From contig CASEFA010000007.1 in assembly GCA_949287095.1 (NCBI GenBank), positions 51,005-115,004 on the forward strand: a DNA stretch of 64,000 bases. The letters are read 5' to 3'. How positions within the stretch are numbered: position 1 is the first letter of the stretch; every line of letters begins with the position of its first letter. This DNA comes from an uncultured Bacillota bacterium. Its GTDB lineage: Bacteria > Bacillota > Clostridia > Peptostreptococcales > Anaerovoracaceae. Below are positions 27,694 through 36,651 of this stretch, piece by piece. The position numbers and the translations under genes were made by a program. Under the pieces are notes generated by a model, which made no database searches, was not told the DNA's origin, and saw nothing but the letters and a program-made list of their open reading frames with translations.

Positions 27694-30594
27694 TTATTCT
27701 GTCAAAGCGTTCAGACTGGCTTCAAGCTCGTCCATGTACTGTCCGTACTTGGCCCAGTCGCCGTCGGCAAGCGCGTCCTGAGCGTTGTTATACGCGTCGG
27801 ATGCGGCTCTGATGTAATCCTCCATGCTCATGGAAGGCGTATCCGTCGTTTCACCCTCTCCCGAAGGTTCTTCGCTTTCCGCAGGCGGCTGACTCTCGCC
27901 CTGTCCTACGTCTACGTCCTCACCGAACAGGCTTACGAGGGCCTCCTCCAAAGTCGGCTCATATGCAATCTTATCTCCGTAGGCTACGATGATTCTCTTA
28001 ACCTCAGGAATTGCCGAATTGGACGACTCCAGATATACAGGCTCTACGTACAGGAGCGAGTCCTCGATAGGAATTACGAAGAGGTTTCCGCGGCTGTACT
28101 TGGATCCCGCCTGGCTCCAGAGGGAGAAGTCCTGAGAAATCTCCGTGTTCTGGTCTATCTGAGCCTCTATCTGCATAGGTCCGTATACGTTCTTGTTCTT
28201 CGGCATCTGGTAAACCACAAGCTTTCCGTATGCGTCCCCGTCGTTTCTGGCGACGATGAGAGCCGTCATATTCTGCTTGGACTTAACGGTATACGGCAGA
28301 ATGCTTATGAACTCAGGCTGGCTTTCACCCGGAAGTCTCGCGATGTAGTAGTTAGGAATCATCTCCTGCTCGTCCTTGCCGTAGATTTCGTGAGCTATGG
28401 CCCAGCGGTCCTCGTCCTGGTAGAACAGATTTACGTCGTTCATATGGTAACGTCCGTATATGTCGGCCTGGATTCCGAACATGGTATCCGGGTATCTTAT
28501 GTGGCTCTGAAGTCCTTCAGGCATTTCGTCAAAGTCTTTAAAGAGCTTCGGATAAATCTTCTGGTACGTCTGAGCTATAGGATCGTCCTCGTCTACGATG
28601 TAGAAGTCCACATCGCCGTTATACGCGTCCACTACTACCTTTACGGAATTTCTGATGTAATTGATGCCGCCCGCAGTGCCGTCATACGGCTCCGAGTAAG
28701 GATAGTAGGAGCTTGCCGTATAGGCATCCAGCATCCAGTATATCCTGCCGTCAACGGTTACGGCATACGGGTCCCCCTCGTAATTGAGGTACGGCATTAT
28801 CCTGTTTACGCGATCGACAACGTTTCTGTTGATTATTATCCTGGAATCGCTGTCTATGTTGGACGAAACCAGAAGCTTCATGCTGCCTTCTCTTATGGAG
28901 AACAGCAGACGGTTGAAGAAGTTCAGCTTTATTCCCGCATCTCCCTCGTACCTGGTGTACTTGTTGGAGTTGCCGTCAGGGTAGTCGAATTCCTCCTCGT
29001 CGGTTCCGACGATTACGTAATCGTTAGAAAGCTCGCCGAAGTAAATCTCAGGTCTCGTTATCTCTATCTCCTCCACCGATGATTCGGTAGGAATGTTCTT
29101 AATGAGAACGTCAGGCTGACCGCTGGCCGTAATGGTGTCCACTCTGGAAAGGGTGAGTCCGTATCCGTGAGTGTATTTAAGATGCCTGTTCAGCCACGTA
29201 TCGCTTATTCTGCTTTCATCGATTTCGCGGATGGAGAGGTACGTCTGGGTGTAGTCCCCGTTAATGTTATATCTGTCCACATCGATGTCATTGAAGGTGT
29301 AGTACTGCCTTATACTCTGAGTCTGATTATAGAAGGTCTTAACCGGATCGTAGTCGTTGATTCTTATGTTGCTGATGGTATCCTGGTTGTTGTTTATATC
29401 TCCCGTAGTCAGAGTATTGTTGGCGGCAAACTCCTGAACCTCCACGTCGTCAAGATCATAGGCGTGCTGGGTGTATTCTATGTTTCTCTGAAGATATTCG
29501 GTCTCCTTTGCAATCTCGTTAGGAGATACGATGTAGTTCTGAACCAGAAGCTCCGCGCCTATTCCTACGGCTCCCACCGCAATCATAACGGCCGGAACTA
29601 TGAGTATCTTCTTCAGGTCTTTTTTCTTTATGAATACTACCGTAGCCACCGCGCCTAAAACGGCAAGAACCACCAGAGCTCTGTAAACCCAGAGGGTCAC
29701 GGTAACGTCCGTATATCCTGCACCGTAGACAGAACCCGTATGGGAGTGAAGCAGGTCGAACTGTCTCAGATAGAAGTGTATTCCCAGCATTATGAAGAAT
29801 ATCACTCCCAGAACGGAAAGCTTTCCGCTCGCAATGGAAAGAAGCTGCTTCACGTTGGTGTCGGAAACGTTTCTCGGCTTTGATGCCTGTTTTGCAGCCT
29901 TTGCGCCGAAAGCCCCGAACACCTTTCCGAAAGCGTTGTCATCGCCGAAAGGATTGTTGAACTCAGGCTCTTCCTCAAAAGGTCTCGCCTCATCCTCTTC
30001 ATATATATCAGGGCTGTGCATGGTGAGAAGTATGAGATAATATACGAAGGTCACCACCAGGAACAGCACGATTATTCCTATGAGCATGTCGTTGCACTGC
30101 TTAAGGAAGTCGAATTTAAAGATATAGAACGAAATGTCGTATCCGAACAGCGGGTCGTCCAGATTGAAATCAGTCGAGTTGGTGAACTGCAGTATCTGGA
30201 ACCACAGTCCGCTGACGCAGTAAAACGCAACGATAAGGCCGAACAGAATTGACATAATGTTGGTTATCAGGTTCAGCCTCTTCATATTGGTGTTCTCGCT
30301 GGACACGATTTTTTCAAAGTAGCCCTTCTTCAGATGTCTCAGGTATATGTTCAGAAGCACTGTCACTACTATGAACAGCGGGATTCCGAACTTGAGCTGA
30401 GTGAACAGCTGTGTGAAGAACACGCTGACGTAGCCCATTTCACTGAACCACATCCAGTCGGTTATAAAGTTGGTAAGGGACACTAAAAGTCCCGCAACTA
30501 TTACCAGTACAAGAAATACTATGGTCAGATTCCTGCTGGCTTTAGACGGATTTCTCGTCTTCTTTGATTTCTTTTCCCGGTTTTTATTAAACAA
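27694..30594 (-). CDS. UPF0182 family membrane protein
   Basis: 966 residues. The first third has about seven hydrophobic membrane segments (one at residues 24-45, SRNLTIVFLVLVIVAGLLVSLT side), followed by a large domain rich in Asp, Tyr and Asn and an acidic C-terminal tail (GQGESQPPAESEEPSGEGETTD near residue 905) ahead of a short helical end. PF03699 proteins are of unknown function. The start is TTG (30592-30594) with GGAGG inside the preceding gene; stop and start are one base apart, so it is translationally coupled to the zinc-ribbon gene. Confidence 0.9.
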   Translation of the reverse strand: MFNKNREKKSKKTRNPSKASRNLTIVFLVLVIVAGLLVSLTNFITDWMWFSEMGYVSVFFTQLFTQLKFGIPLFIVVTVLLNIYLRHLKKGYFEKIVSSENTNMKRLNLITNIMSILFGLIVAFYCVSGLWFQILQFTNSTDFNLDDPLFGYDISFYIFKFDFLKQCNDMLIGIIVLFLVVTFVYYLILLTMHSPDIYEEDEARPFEEEPEFNNPFGDDNAFGKVFGAFGAKAAKQASKPRNVSDTNVKQLLSIASGKLSVLGVIFFIMLGIHFYLRQFDLLHSHTGSVYGAGYTDVTVTLWVYRALVVLAVLGAVATVVFIKKKDLKKILIVPAVMIAVGAVGIGAELLVQNYIVSPNEIAKETEYLQRNIEYTQHAYDLDDVEVQEFAANNTLTTGDINNNQDTISNIRINDYDPVKTFYNQTQSIRQYYTFNDIDVDRYNINGDYTQTYLSIREIDESRISDTWLNRHLKYTHGYGLTLSRVDTITASGQPDVLIKNIPTESSVEEIEITRPEIYFGELSNDYVIVGTDEEEFDYPDGNSNKYTRYEGDAGIKLNFFNRLLFSIREGSMKLLVSSNIDSDSRIIINRNVVDRVNRIMPYLNYEGDPYAVTVDGRIYWMLDAYTASSYYPYSEPYDGTAGGINYIRNSVKVVVDAYNGDVDFYIVDEDDPIAQTYQKIYPKLFKDFDEMPEGLQSHIRYPDTMFGIQADIYGRYHMNDVNLFYQDEDRWAIAHEIYGKDEQEMIPNYYIARLPGESQPEFISILPYTVKSKQNMTALIVARNDGDAYGKLVVYQMPKNKNVYGPMQIEAQIDQNTEISQDFSLWSQAGSKYSRGNLFVIPIEDSLLYVEPVYLESSNSAIPEVKRIIVAYGDKIAYEPTLEEALVSLFGEDVDVGQGESQPPAESEEPSGEGETTDTPSMSMEDYIRAASDAYNNAQDALADGDWAKYGQYMDELEASLNALTE

Positions 30595-30595
30595 A

Positions 30596-32704
30596 TCAGT
30601 TTTCCTCCAGTACGTCTACAACTTCGTTTACAGTCACTTTCTTATCCTCGGCAACCAGGTGAACCACGTATTCTCCCTTTGTCACATCGCTGCTGTCGCT
30701 GGTGACTTCCTCGGTTTCAACCATAACGTAGAAGTCCACTCCGTTCTGCCTTATTTCGCCTATTCTCAGGGTGTTTATGCCGTATGTAACGGACTCTCCG
30801 CCGGATTCTTCATTTTTAGAATCAACCTGTCCGGAGTAATACGACATAACCTGACCTACGACAGCGTTGCCGTAGTTGACCGTCTCGCCATCGTCATCGG
30901 TATACCACGCCATATCCACAAAGGTCTCGGATCCGTCAAGGCCTGAAAGTTTGTCTTCCATTCCGGAAGGAATCAGCAAATCTGCTGAAGCTTCAACCTT
31001 TCCAATGCTCGGAGCCATATCCTTTTCAGCCTCTATGAGAGCTGCCGTTCCGGTAAGCGCCGGCTCATCAGGAGCCGGTTCATTATCGTCCGCAGGTTCC
31101 TCTTTATCACCCGTAAAAAATCCTATTACTCTCGCATATCCGTCGTTTATGTATTTTGCCGCAGTGCTGTCCTTTGCAAACATGAGTATTCCCACCATTG
31201 CAAGATTAACAACTACGATTATGGCAAGTATGGCTATGATTACGTTCAGTGCTTTGCCTTTTTTGTGCTTATGAGCATCTTCTTCGTCAGACTCGTCGCC
31301 ATCATCAAAGATAGCAGTATCAGCCATTTTGGATTTATCTGCTTTTTTATCGCCGTCGTCTTTTTTCTCTTCGCCGGTCTCGTCTTTTTTTTCTTTCTTT
31401 TCATCGCTGGGGGGACAGGTCTCGGTTTCTTTTTCGGAAATCTTGTCTTCAGATTTTTCTTCCTTATCCTCTTCAGTCCCGGCGCTTTCTTCCGGCTCAT
31501 CATGTACCTCAGTCGCCTCGTTTTCCTTATCTTTATCTGTCTCGTCCTCTGCACTATCCGTATCTGCTTCCGCAGGTTCGATATCTGCTTCAGATTCTTC
31601 CTCATCAGACTTTTCTCCGGCTTCTGCAGCTTCCTGTACGCCTGTATCGGCCTTTTCAGTCTCCGCCTCTGAGGCTGTCTCCTTTTCAGGTTCCGGGCTT
31701 TCCGCAGATTTTTCAGCTTCTGCTTCTGCGGTTTTTTCCGGTTCCTCTTCTGCCTTTGTCTCCGCCTTGTCTTCGAAAAGGTCTGATATAACATAATCGT
31801 CCAGGCCGTCTACCTCGTCATCTGCCTTGCTCGATCTGTTTTTCAGCCTGTCCACAGCGGCCATAACCCCGCCTACTGCAGCTCCCGCAGCGGCTCCTGC
31901 TCCGGCTGCTCTCTTTTCTTCGGCAACAGCGTTCTTTATTTCCTGCCTGTTCCAGTCGTCTCTTGCTTTCTGGAGTCTGTCATATTTTTCCTGGAACGAA
32001 GCCTCGGCTTCAGACTCCTCACGTATTCTCTGTCTGAGTCTCTCATACTCCTGATCCAGCAGCGCCTGAAACTCTTCGTTCTTTTTATTAAACGTGTAGA
32101 ATTTATCGATTTTATGGCTGCTGTCCGATGCCTGTTCGCTCACCAGTTCTTCAATCTCAGGCACGGTATCCTCTTCCTGTACGTCTTTTATCTCCGGTTC
32201 GGAAACCGCTTCAGCTGAAGTCTCATCTTTAACTTCTTCCGCCTTTTCCGGTTTTTCTTCTGCTTTCAGGGCTTCTTCCCGTTCCCTTCTGACAACATCG
32301 GAGGGTCGTTCTATTCTCATAGTAGCCCCAAGATTCCAGTCAAAGGAGCCTCCTTTCTCCTGAGCAGAATCTTCCGGTTTATCAAAAATCCCGTAATCCT
32401 CTTTCGGCAACGGTTTTTCTTCATACCCTCTGTATATGTGATTGTCTCGCTCTTCCAGAACAGATGACCAGTTGAAGTCGATGTCATCCGTCGCAGGCGA
32501 CTCTTCAGCAGGGAATCCGTCGAGATCCCACTTCATCTCGTCCATGTGAAACGGTTTTCTCTGAGATTCTCTTTCTTCTTTTCTGCCGACGTCAAACGAT
32601 TCCATAAAGTCAGGAACCGGCGTCTGCACCGGTACAGGGGCTCCGCAGTTACTGCAGAATCTGTCCCCCTCTTCAAGTTTTTTACCGCATTTTTTGCAAT
32701 ACAT
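30596..32704 (-). CDS. Zinc-ribbon membrane protein with long acidic linker
   Basis: 702 residues. The N-terminus is a zinc ribbon (YCKKCGKKLEEGDRFCSNCGAPVP, four Cys). Residues about 30-470 are a low-complexity Glu/Asp/Lys/Ala-rich region with coiled-coil character around 200-260. One membrane helix near residue 485 (LNVIIAILAIIVVVNLAMVGILMF) is followed by an extracytoplasmic domain of about 180 residues with no familiar motif. The whole is reminiscent of membrane-anchored scaffold or sensor proteins; no function is assigned. GGGAGG precedes the ATG. The gene sits between a small membrane protein and UPF0182 in one operon. Confidence 0.8.
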   Translation of the reverse strand: MYCKKCGKKLEEGDRFCSNCGAPVPVQTPVPDFMESFDVGRKEERESQRKPFHMDEMKWDLDGFPAEESPATDDIDFNWSSVLEERDNHIYRGYEEKPLPKEDYGIFDKPEDSAQEKGGSFDWNLGATMRIERPSDVVRREREEALKAEEKPEKAEEVKDETSAEAVSEPEIKDVQEEDTVPEIEELVSEQASDSSHKIDKFYTFNKKNEEFQALLDQEYERLRQRIREESEAEASFQEKYDRLQKARDDWNRQEIKNAVAEEKRAAGAGAAAGAAVGGVMAAVDRLKNRSSKADDEVDGLDDYVISDLFEDKAETKAEEEPEKTAEAEAEKSAESPEPEKETASEAETEKADTGVQEAAEAGEKSDEEESEADIEPAEADTDSAEDETDKDKENEATEVHDEPEESAGTEEDKEEKSEDKISEKETETCPPSDEKKEKKDETGEEKKDDGDKKADKSKMADTAIFDDGDESDEEDAHKHKKGKALNVIIAILAIIVVVNLAMVGILMFAKDSTAAKYINDGYARVIGFFTGDKEEPADDNEPAPDEPALTGTAALIEAEKDMAPSIGKVEASADLLIPSGMEDKLSGLDGSETFVDMAWYTDDDGETVNYGNAVVGQVMSYYSGQVDSKNEESGGESVTYGINTLRIGEIRQNGVDFYVMVETEEVTSDSSDVTKGEYVVHLVAEDKKVTVNEVVDVLEEN

Positions 32705-32728
32705 ACTTTCCTCCCGGATGATTATTTC

Positions 32729-33214
32729 TTATCTTATCTGATTTTCCAGTTCTTCAAGAGTGTAATGGTTGCCGTTTTTATCTGTGGAACAGTCTCTAGA
32801 AAAATACTTCTTAGGAACAAATCCTGCGTCACCGGCAGGCTCCTCGATGGTTTCGCAAACCTCCGGCTCCGGACCGGCAGCTTTTATCTCCCGGACCTCC
32901 GTCATATTCTCTTTCTCTTCATTGCCGCCTGCGGCCTGCACATTCTCTGCGTCCGCTTTTTCCGTCACTGCAGAAGCTTCGGCTTTCTCCGCTTTCTCAC
33001 CGCCGGCTGATTCATCTGCAATGGCTGTCAGAGCTTCACTTATGTCATTGACCTTCTCGCTGATTTCCTCCAGAACCGTCTTTCTCTTTACCGCTCTGGC
33101 AAAAGCTCTGATTATCGCAAACAGAATAATCAGCCCGAGAAGAATCAGAAGCCCAATCTCTATCTCATACTGATATGTTATTATGAATTCTCCTATAGTT
33201 CCGACTGCGTTCAT
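32729..33214 (-). CDS. Small membrane protein, first gene of the UPF0182 operon
   Basis: 161 residues. The N-terminal hydrophobic segment (about residues 18-38) anchors a cytoplasmic part that is charged and Ala/Glu-rich in the middle (about 60-130), ending in a short conserved-looking tail (FVPKKYFSRDC). The start at 33214 has AAGGAG about 10 bases upstream. No family recognised. The acidic composition resembles that of the following zinc-ribbon protein, suggesting they act together. Confidence 0.7.
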   Translation of the reverse strand: MNAVGTIGEFIITYQYEIEIGLLILLGLIILFAIIRAFARAVKRKTVLEEISEKVNDISEALTAIADESAGGEKAEKAEASAVTEKADAENVQAAGGNEEKENMTEVREIKAAGPEPEVCETIEEPAGDAGFVPKKYFSRDCSTDKNGNHYTLEELENQIR

Positions 33215-33295
33215 AGGGTTATCTCCTTGTAGATACATTTCGTTTTATTATACTATATTTCCTTCAGTTCGGCAAATACTATCAGCGCAATAACA

Positions 33296-33324
33296 TTGAA
33301 GTCTGACAGGTTTTGTGATAAGAT
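33296..33324 (+). promoter_or_regulatory. Sigma-70-like promoter of the DtxR-like gene
   Basis: TTGAAG (33296-33301), 17-bp spacer, TAAGAT (33319-33324), 30 bp upstream of the start codon. Confidence 0.6.
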
Positions 33325-33353
33325 ATTTCTATATTTGTGGGAGGCGGTAATCT

Positions 33354-33734
33354 ATGCATAACACTGAATCTATGGAAAACTATCTGGAAACCATACTGGT
33401 TCTCAGTAAAATCAAGCCTGTGGTTCGTTCTGTAGACGTGGCCGAGGAGCTGGGCTTTAAGAAGTCCAGCGTCAGCGTTGCCATGAAAAAGCTGAGAGAA
33501 AGCGGTCACATCACCGTCACGAAGGAGGGCTACATATACCTTACCGACTCCGGCAGGGAGATAGCAGAAATGATTTTCGAGCGTCACCAGCTCATCTCCC
33601 AGTGGCTCATGTTCCTGGGAGTCGACGAAAAGACCGCCCTGGAGGACGCGTGCAGGATGGAGCACGTAATCAGCGCGGAAAGCTTTGAGGCGATAAAAAG
33701 GCATGCCATGACCGGCATGAAGAATACAGACTGA
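33354..33734 (+). CDS. DtxR/MntR-family metal-dependent regulator
   Basis: 126 residues, a winged helix plus dimerisation domain without the SH3-like third domain. The ligand positions are mixed: ERHQLI keeps the His, and DACRMEHVIS carries Cys-x-x-Glu-His as in iron-type DtxR, whereas the N-terminal Met10/Asp8 position of DtxR/MntR is Asn in MENYLETI. Metal choice is therefore uncertain. No transport gene is adjacent. GGGAGG sits upstream of the start. The region immediately downstream is repeat-rich. Confidence 0.88.
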   Translation: MHNTESMENYLETILVLSKIKPVVRSVDVAEELGFKKSSVSVAMKKLRESGHITVTKEGYIYLTDSGREIAEMIFERHQLISQWLMFLGVDEKTALEDACRMEHVISAESFEAIKRHAMTGMKNTD

Positions 33735-33762
33735 ATCCGGTGAATCCGGTCGGTCATAGAAC

Positions 33763-33840
33763 GGTTTTGAAACCGGCCTGGCAGCAGGTTTGAGCCGGCT
33801 TTGAAGCAGGTTTTGAGCCGGCTCGGTAGCACGTTTTGAC
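33763..33840. repeat. Direct repeat tract of about 23-bp period
   Basis: GGTTTTGAAACCGGC starts at 33763, GGTTTGAGCCGGC at 33787, GGTTTTGAGCCGGC at 33809 and CGTTTTGAC at 33832, giving intervals of 24, 22 and 23 bp. The last copy contains the first half-site of array D. A GGTTT/AAACC hairpin near 33763 may help terminate the regulator transcript. Confidence 0.55.
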
Positions 33841-34020
33841 AAAATCGTCAAAACGGCATGGTCAGGTCAAGGCGTTTCTTTACAAAATGAGTAATGATAT
33901 GCGAAAAGGTCAAGGATATCCTGAGGCTAAATGCCGATTTCCTTGACCTTATTTCTTTGCTGCCGGCGGAATGTCAAATTTCGCCTTGACCTATTTAATT
34001 CTTAACCGGCTTTTGGTCAA
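33836..34020. repeat. Inverted half-site array, element D (word TTGAC/GTCAA)
   Basis: Half-sites: TTGAC 33836-40, GTCAA 33866-70, TTTAC 33879-83, GTCAA 33909-13, TTGAC 33943-47, GTCAA 33973-77, TTGAC 33986-90, GTCAA 34016-20. Spacers are 25, 8, 25, 29, 25, 8 and 25 bp. Seven of eight are exact. Several extend to AGGTCAAGG / CCTTGACCT. The central pair forms an 11-bp stem (33907 to about 33950) followed by TTATTTC, so the core may act as a terminator for the regulator transcript. Confidence 0.85.
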
Positions 34021-34060
34021 ACCCACCGCCATGGCCAGCCGGCAGAATCCCATCGAGATA

Positions 34061-34561
34061 CTATACCCGTTCATACGCAATCCTCGGTGTCCCGTCCTCA
34101 GTGCATCTGATGATTCCGCATCTTGTGAACCCGTATTTTTCCAGGAGATACTGCATTATATTATTATCATGGTGAGTATCTATTCTGATATGGTCCGTCT
34201 CCTTCGTACAGAACTTCAGGGCTTTCGCCAGAACGCCGGGGATTTTCCCATCTCCTGCAATCCTGTGAATTGTCCCGTACTCGGTTTCCGAAATCCACTC
34301 TCCGTCAATCTCTTCATACGTCTCATCTTCGCCAATCATAAATGCAAATACTCCGTGAGGGCCGCTTTCGTCTTCAATGACATAAAGCTGCTTCTTTTCT
34401 ATGTCATCTTCTATAACTTCCCGCCATGGCCAGCCGCCTGTCCACTGATTCGGGTTGCCGTTTTTTGTCATAAAATCCCGTGCGTATGCATATATGTCCA
34501 TAATTCGGGGAAGATCCTCCCTGCAGGCAAATCTTATTCTGCAATCTTTTTCTTCTCTCAC
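34061..34561 (-). CDS. GNAT-family N-acetyltransferase
   Basis: 166 residues. The fold is recognisable from IRFACREDLPRIMDIYAYARDFMTKNGNPNQW at the N-terminus, a central strand (YVIEDESGPHGVFAFMIG) and the C-terminal IRIDTHHDNNIMQYLLEKYGFTRCGII typical of GNAT acceptor domains; the substrate is unknown. GTG start with AAGGAT upstream, 4 bp after the radA stop, so coupled to radA. Confidence 0.85.
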   Translation of the reverse strand: MREEKDCRIRFACREDLPRIMDIYAYARDFMTKNGNPNQWTGGWPWREVIEDDIEKKQLYVIEDESGPHGVFAFMIGEDETYEEIDGEWISETEYGTIHRIAGDGKIPGVLAKALKFCTKETDHIRIDTHHDNNIMQYLLEKYGFTRCGIIRCTEDGTPRIAYERV

Positions 34562-34565
34562 TTTT

Positions 34566-35957
34566 CTATCCTTTAAATGCGCGTATGGCGTCGCTTACGG
34601 TCTTTACTCCCGTCATCATAAGACCCTCCAGGCGCTTTTCTCCTTTGAGTTTTTCCGCATCCCTTGCAGGAAGAATCATCTCCTCGTAGCCCATCCTCTT
34701 TGCCTCAATGGCGATTTTGTCCGCACCGGATACCGGACGGATTCCACCCGTAAGTCCCACCTCTCCGACGGCTATGATTCTGCGGTTCGAAGCTATGCCG
34801 CGGTACGATGAATATATGGCAAGAACTACCGCAAGGTCCACCGCCGTTCCGTCGGGACGCACGCCTCCCGCAACGTTCACATAGACATCGCTGTTCATCA
34901 TTGGTATTCCCGCCTTTTTTTCCAGAACGGCAAGGAGCATGGAAAGTCTCTGACTGTCGATACCCACCGCGGTCCGCCTTGCAAATCCCACGTTGGCCGA
35001 AGCTGTCAAAGCCTGTATTTCAAACATTACCGGCCTGCTGCCCTCGTAGACCGCAGTTACGACGGAACCCTCCGGCTTTCCGCAGGTGCCTTCCACGAAT
35101 ATCTCGGAAAGATTTGGAATTTCAACGAGTCCCTCTTCCTCCATTCTGAACGCGCCGATCTCGCTGGTGGTGCCAAAGCGGTTCTTATAGGCGCGGAGGA
35201 TTCTGAGGTCGTTATCCCTTTCCCCGGTAAAACTTAGCACACAGTCAACCAGATGCTCTACTATCTTAGGGCCCGCCAGTTCGCCGCTTTTGGTGACATG
35301 GGCGACTATGAACACCGGAATGCCGCGCTTTTTGCCGAGGCGCATGAGGAGGTTGCCGCAGCCTCTGACCTGCGACACGCTGCCCGGCGCCGAATCCATT
35401 TCCCGGGTGTACATGGTCTGGATGGAATCTATTATGACGAATTCCGGGTCGATTTCATCGCACACCGCCTCAACGTTTTCCATGTTGGTCTCCGAAAGCA
35501 CAAAGAGCCTGTCACTGAAGTCGCCGCATACCCGGTCGGCCCGCATCTTTATCTGCTCTCCCGATTCCTCACCGGAAACGTAGAGAACTCTGCCGCAGTC
35601 CTTTGCGATATTTGCCGCCGCCTGTATTATCAGCGTGGATTTCCCTATTCCCGGTTCTCCCGAGATGAGTACCAGAGATCCCTTTACCAGGCCTCCGCCC
35701 AGCACCCTGTCAAGCTCCGCTATGCCCGTCTTTATGCGGCTGTAGTCCGCCGAGCCCACCTTCTTAAGAGGCGTGGCTTTAATTCGCTCTCCCGGCGCCG
35801 CTCCAACCGTGCGCCTCCCGGAGCCGGCATCATCAGGCTCGATTACCTTTTCCTCGACAAAAGAGCCCCATGCCCCGCAGATACACTGCCCCAGCCATTT
35901 AGGGCTCTCATATCCGCATTCCTGACATACGAACACCGTTTTACCTTTCTTAGCCAT
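34566..35957 (-). CDS. radA: DNA repair protein RadA
   Basis: 463 residues. An N-terminal C4 zinc finger (CQECGYESPKWLGQCICGAW) is followed by the RecA-like ATPase with Walker A GEPGIGKSTLI near residue 100, the RadA-specific KNRFG motif (KNRFGTTSEIG) and a C-terminal Lon-protease-like domain. It promotes branch migration in recombination. The start at 35957 has AGAGG upstream; an ATG two codons earlier has worse spacing. Confidence 0.96.
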   Translation of the reverse strand: MAKKGKTVFVCQECGYESPKWLGQCICGAWGSFVEEKVIEPDDAGSGRRTVGAAPGERIKATPLKKVGSADYSRIKTGIAELDRVLGGGLVKGSLVLISGEPGIGKSTLIIQAAANIAKDCGRVLYVSGEESGEQIKMRADRVCGDFSDRLFVLSETNMENVEAVCDEIDPEFVIIDSIQTMYTREMDSAPGSVSQVRGCGNLLMRLGKKRGIPVFIVAHVTKSGELAGPKIVEHLVDCVLSFTGERDNDLRILRAYKNRFGTTSEIGAFRMEEEGLVEIPNLSEIFVEGTCGKPEGSVVTAVYEGSRPVMFEIQALTASANVGFARRTAVGIDSQRLSMLLAVLEKKAGIPMMNSDVYVNVAGGVRPDGTAVDLAVVLAIYSSYRGIASNRRIIAVGEVGLTGGIRPVSGADKIAIEAKRMGYEEMILPARDAEKLKGEKRLEGLMMTGVKTVSDAIRAFKG

Positions 35958-36105
35958 AATCAACCTCTGTCTTTCCTGTAATTACCTGTCCTTAGAGTAT
36001 ATCAAAACCTCTATACCGTGTCCATGAAGTTTTTTCCGTGGGTTTTCCCGGCGGCTTAGTGTATTATATAGTAAACAGACTTTTTCGGGAGAGGGGGCAA
36101 AAGAT

Positions 36106-36651
36106 GTGCCGGACAGTGAAATAATCAGTCTGATCCTGTCAAAAGATGAACGGGGCCTAACGGAGCTTTTAAATAGATACGAACCGCTGATCAGGTACGT
36201 CATCACCCCGATTTTAAAAAGCCCCGAAGACGTGGAGGAGTGCCTTTCCGACATCGTCATGCGGGTCTGGGACAAGATACGCCTTTACGATTCCTCCTGC
36301 GGCTCCTTCAAAGGCTGGCTCACAGCCGTATCAAGAAACACCGCCCTGAATCATGCGGCAAAGCTCAGGCGCAGGGAATACCGTGAAGAGCTCACGGAAA
36401 ACTCTCCGGCAGAAGACCCTACCCCGGAGGAGGAAGTCCTCAGGCGGGAGCAGCAGGAAAGGCTTGAAAAAATCATAAACAATCTTATGCCCGGGGAAAA
36501 GCTTCTCTACTACAGAAGATATTACTACATGCAGCCCGTCTCCCAGATTGCGGCTGAGTTGGGCATGTCTGAAAGAAGCGTTGAAGGGCGGCTTTACCGC
36601 CTGAAACAAAAGCTGAAGAAGCAGTTTAAGGAGGTGACCGGCGATGACTGA
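36106..36651 (+). CDS. ECF-type sigma-70 factor
   Basis: 181 residues. Region 2 spans about residues 20-85 (LIRYVITPIL, DIVMRVWDKIRLYD, FKGWLTAVSRNTALNHAAKLRRR) and region 4 is near 140-175, with a good helix-turn-helix (ISQIAAELGMSERSVEGRLYRLKQKLKK type). GTG start with a G-rich ribosome site 10 bases upstream. It overlaps the next gene by 8 bases, as expected for a sigma factor and its membrane-bound partner. The target promoter is unknown. The first half of the gene at 38138 is a diverged copy. Confidence 0.9.
   Translation: MPDSEIISLILSKDERGLTELLNRYEPLIRYVITPILKSPEDVEECLSDIVMRVWDKIRLYDSSCGSFKGWLTAVSRNTALNHAAKLRRREYREELTENSPAEDPTPEEEVLRREQQERLEKIINNLMPGEKLLYYRRYYYMQPVSQIAAELGMSERSVEGRLYRLKQKLKKQFKEVTGDD

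Larger units (their letters stand above)
33735..34060. other. Convergent intergenic gap with two kinds of repeats
   Basis: No gene supported. Left part (33763-33840) has GGTTTTGA-type words at roughly 23-bp period; right part is array element D. Confidence 0.6.

Noticed and set aside
31246..31796. Lys/Arg-rich and Ser/Phe-rich frames opposite or across the zinc-ribbon gene
   Set aside because: They are other-frame readings of its low-complexity acidic linker.
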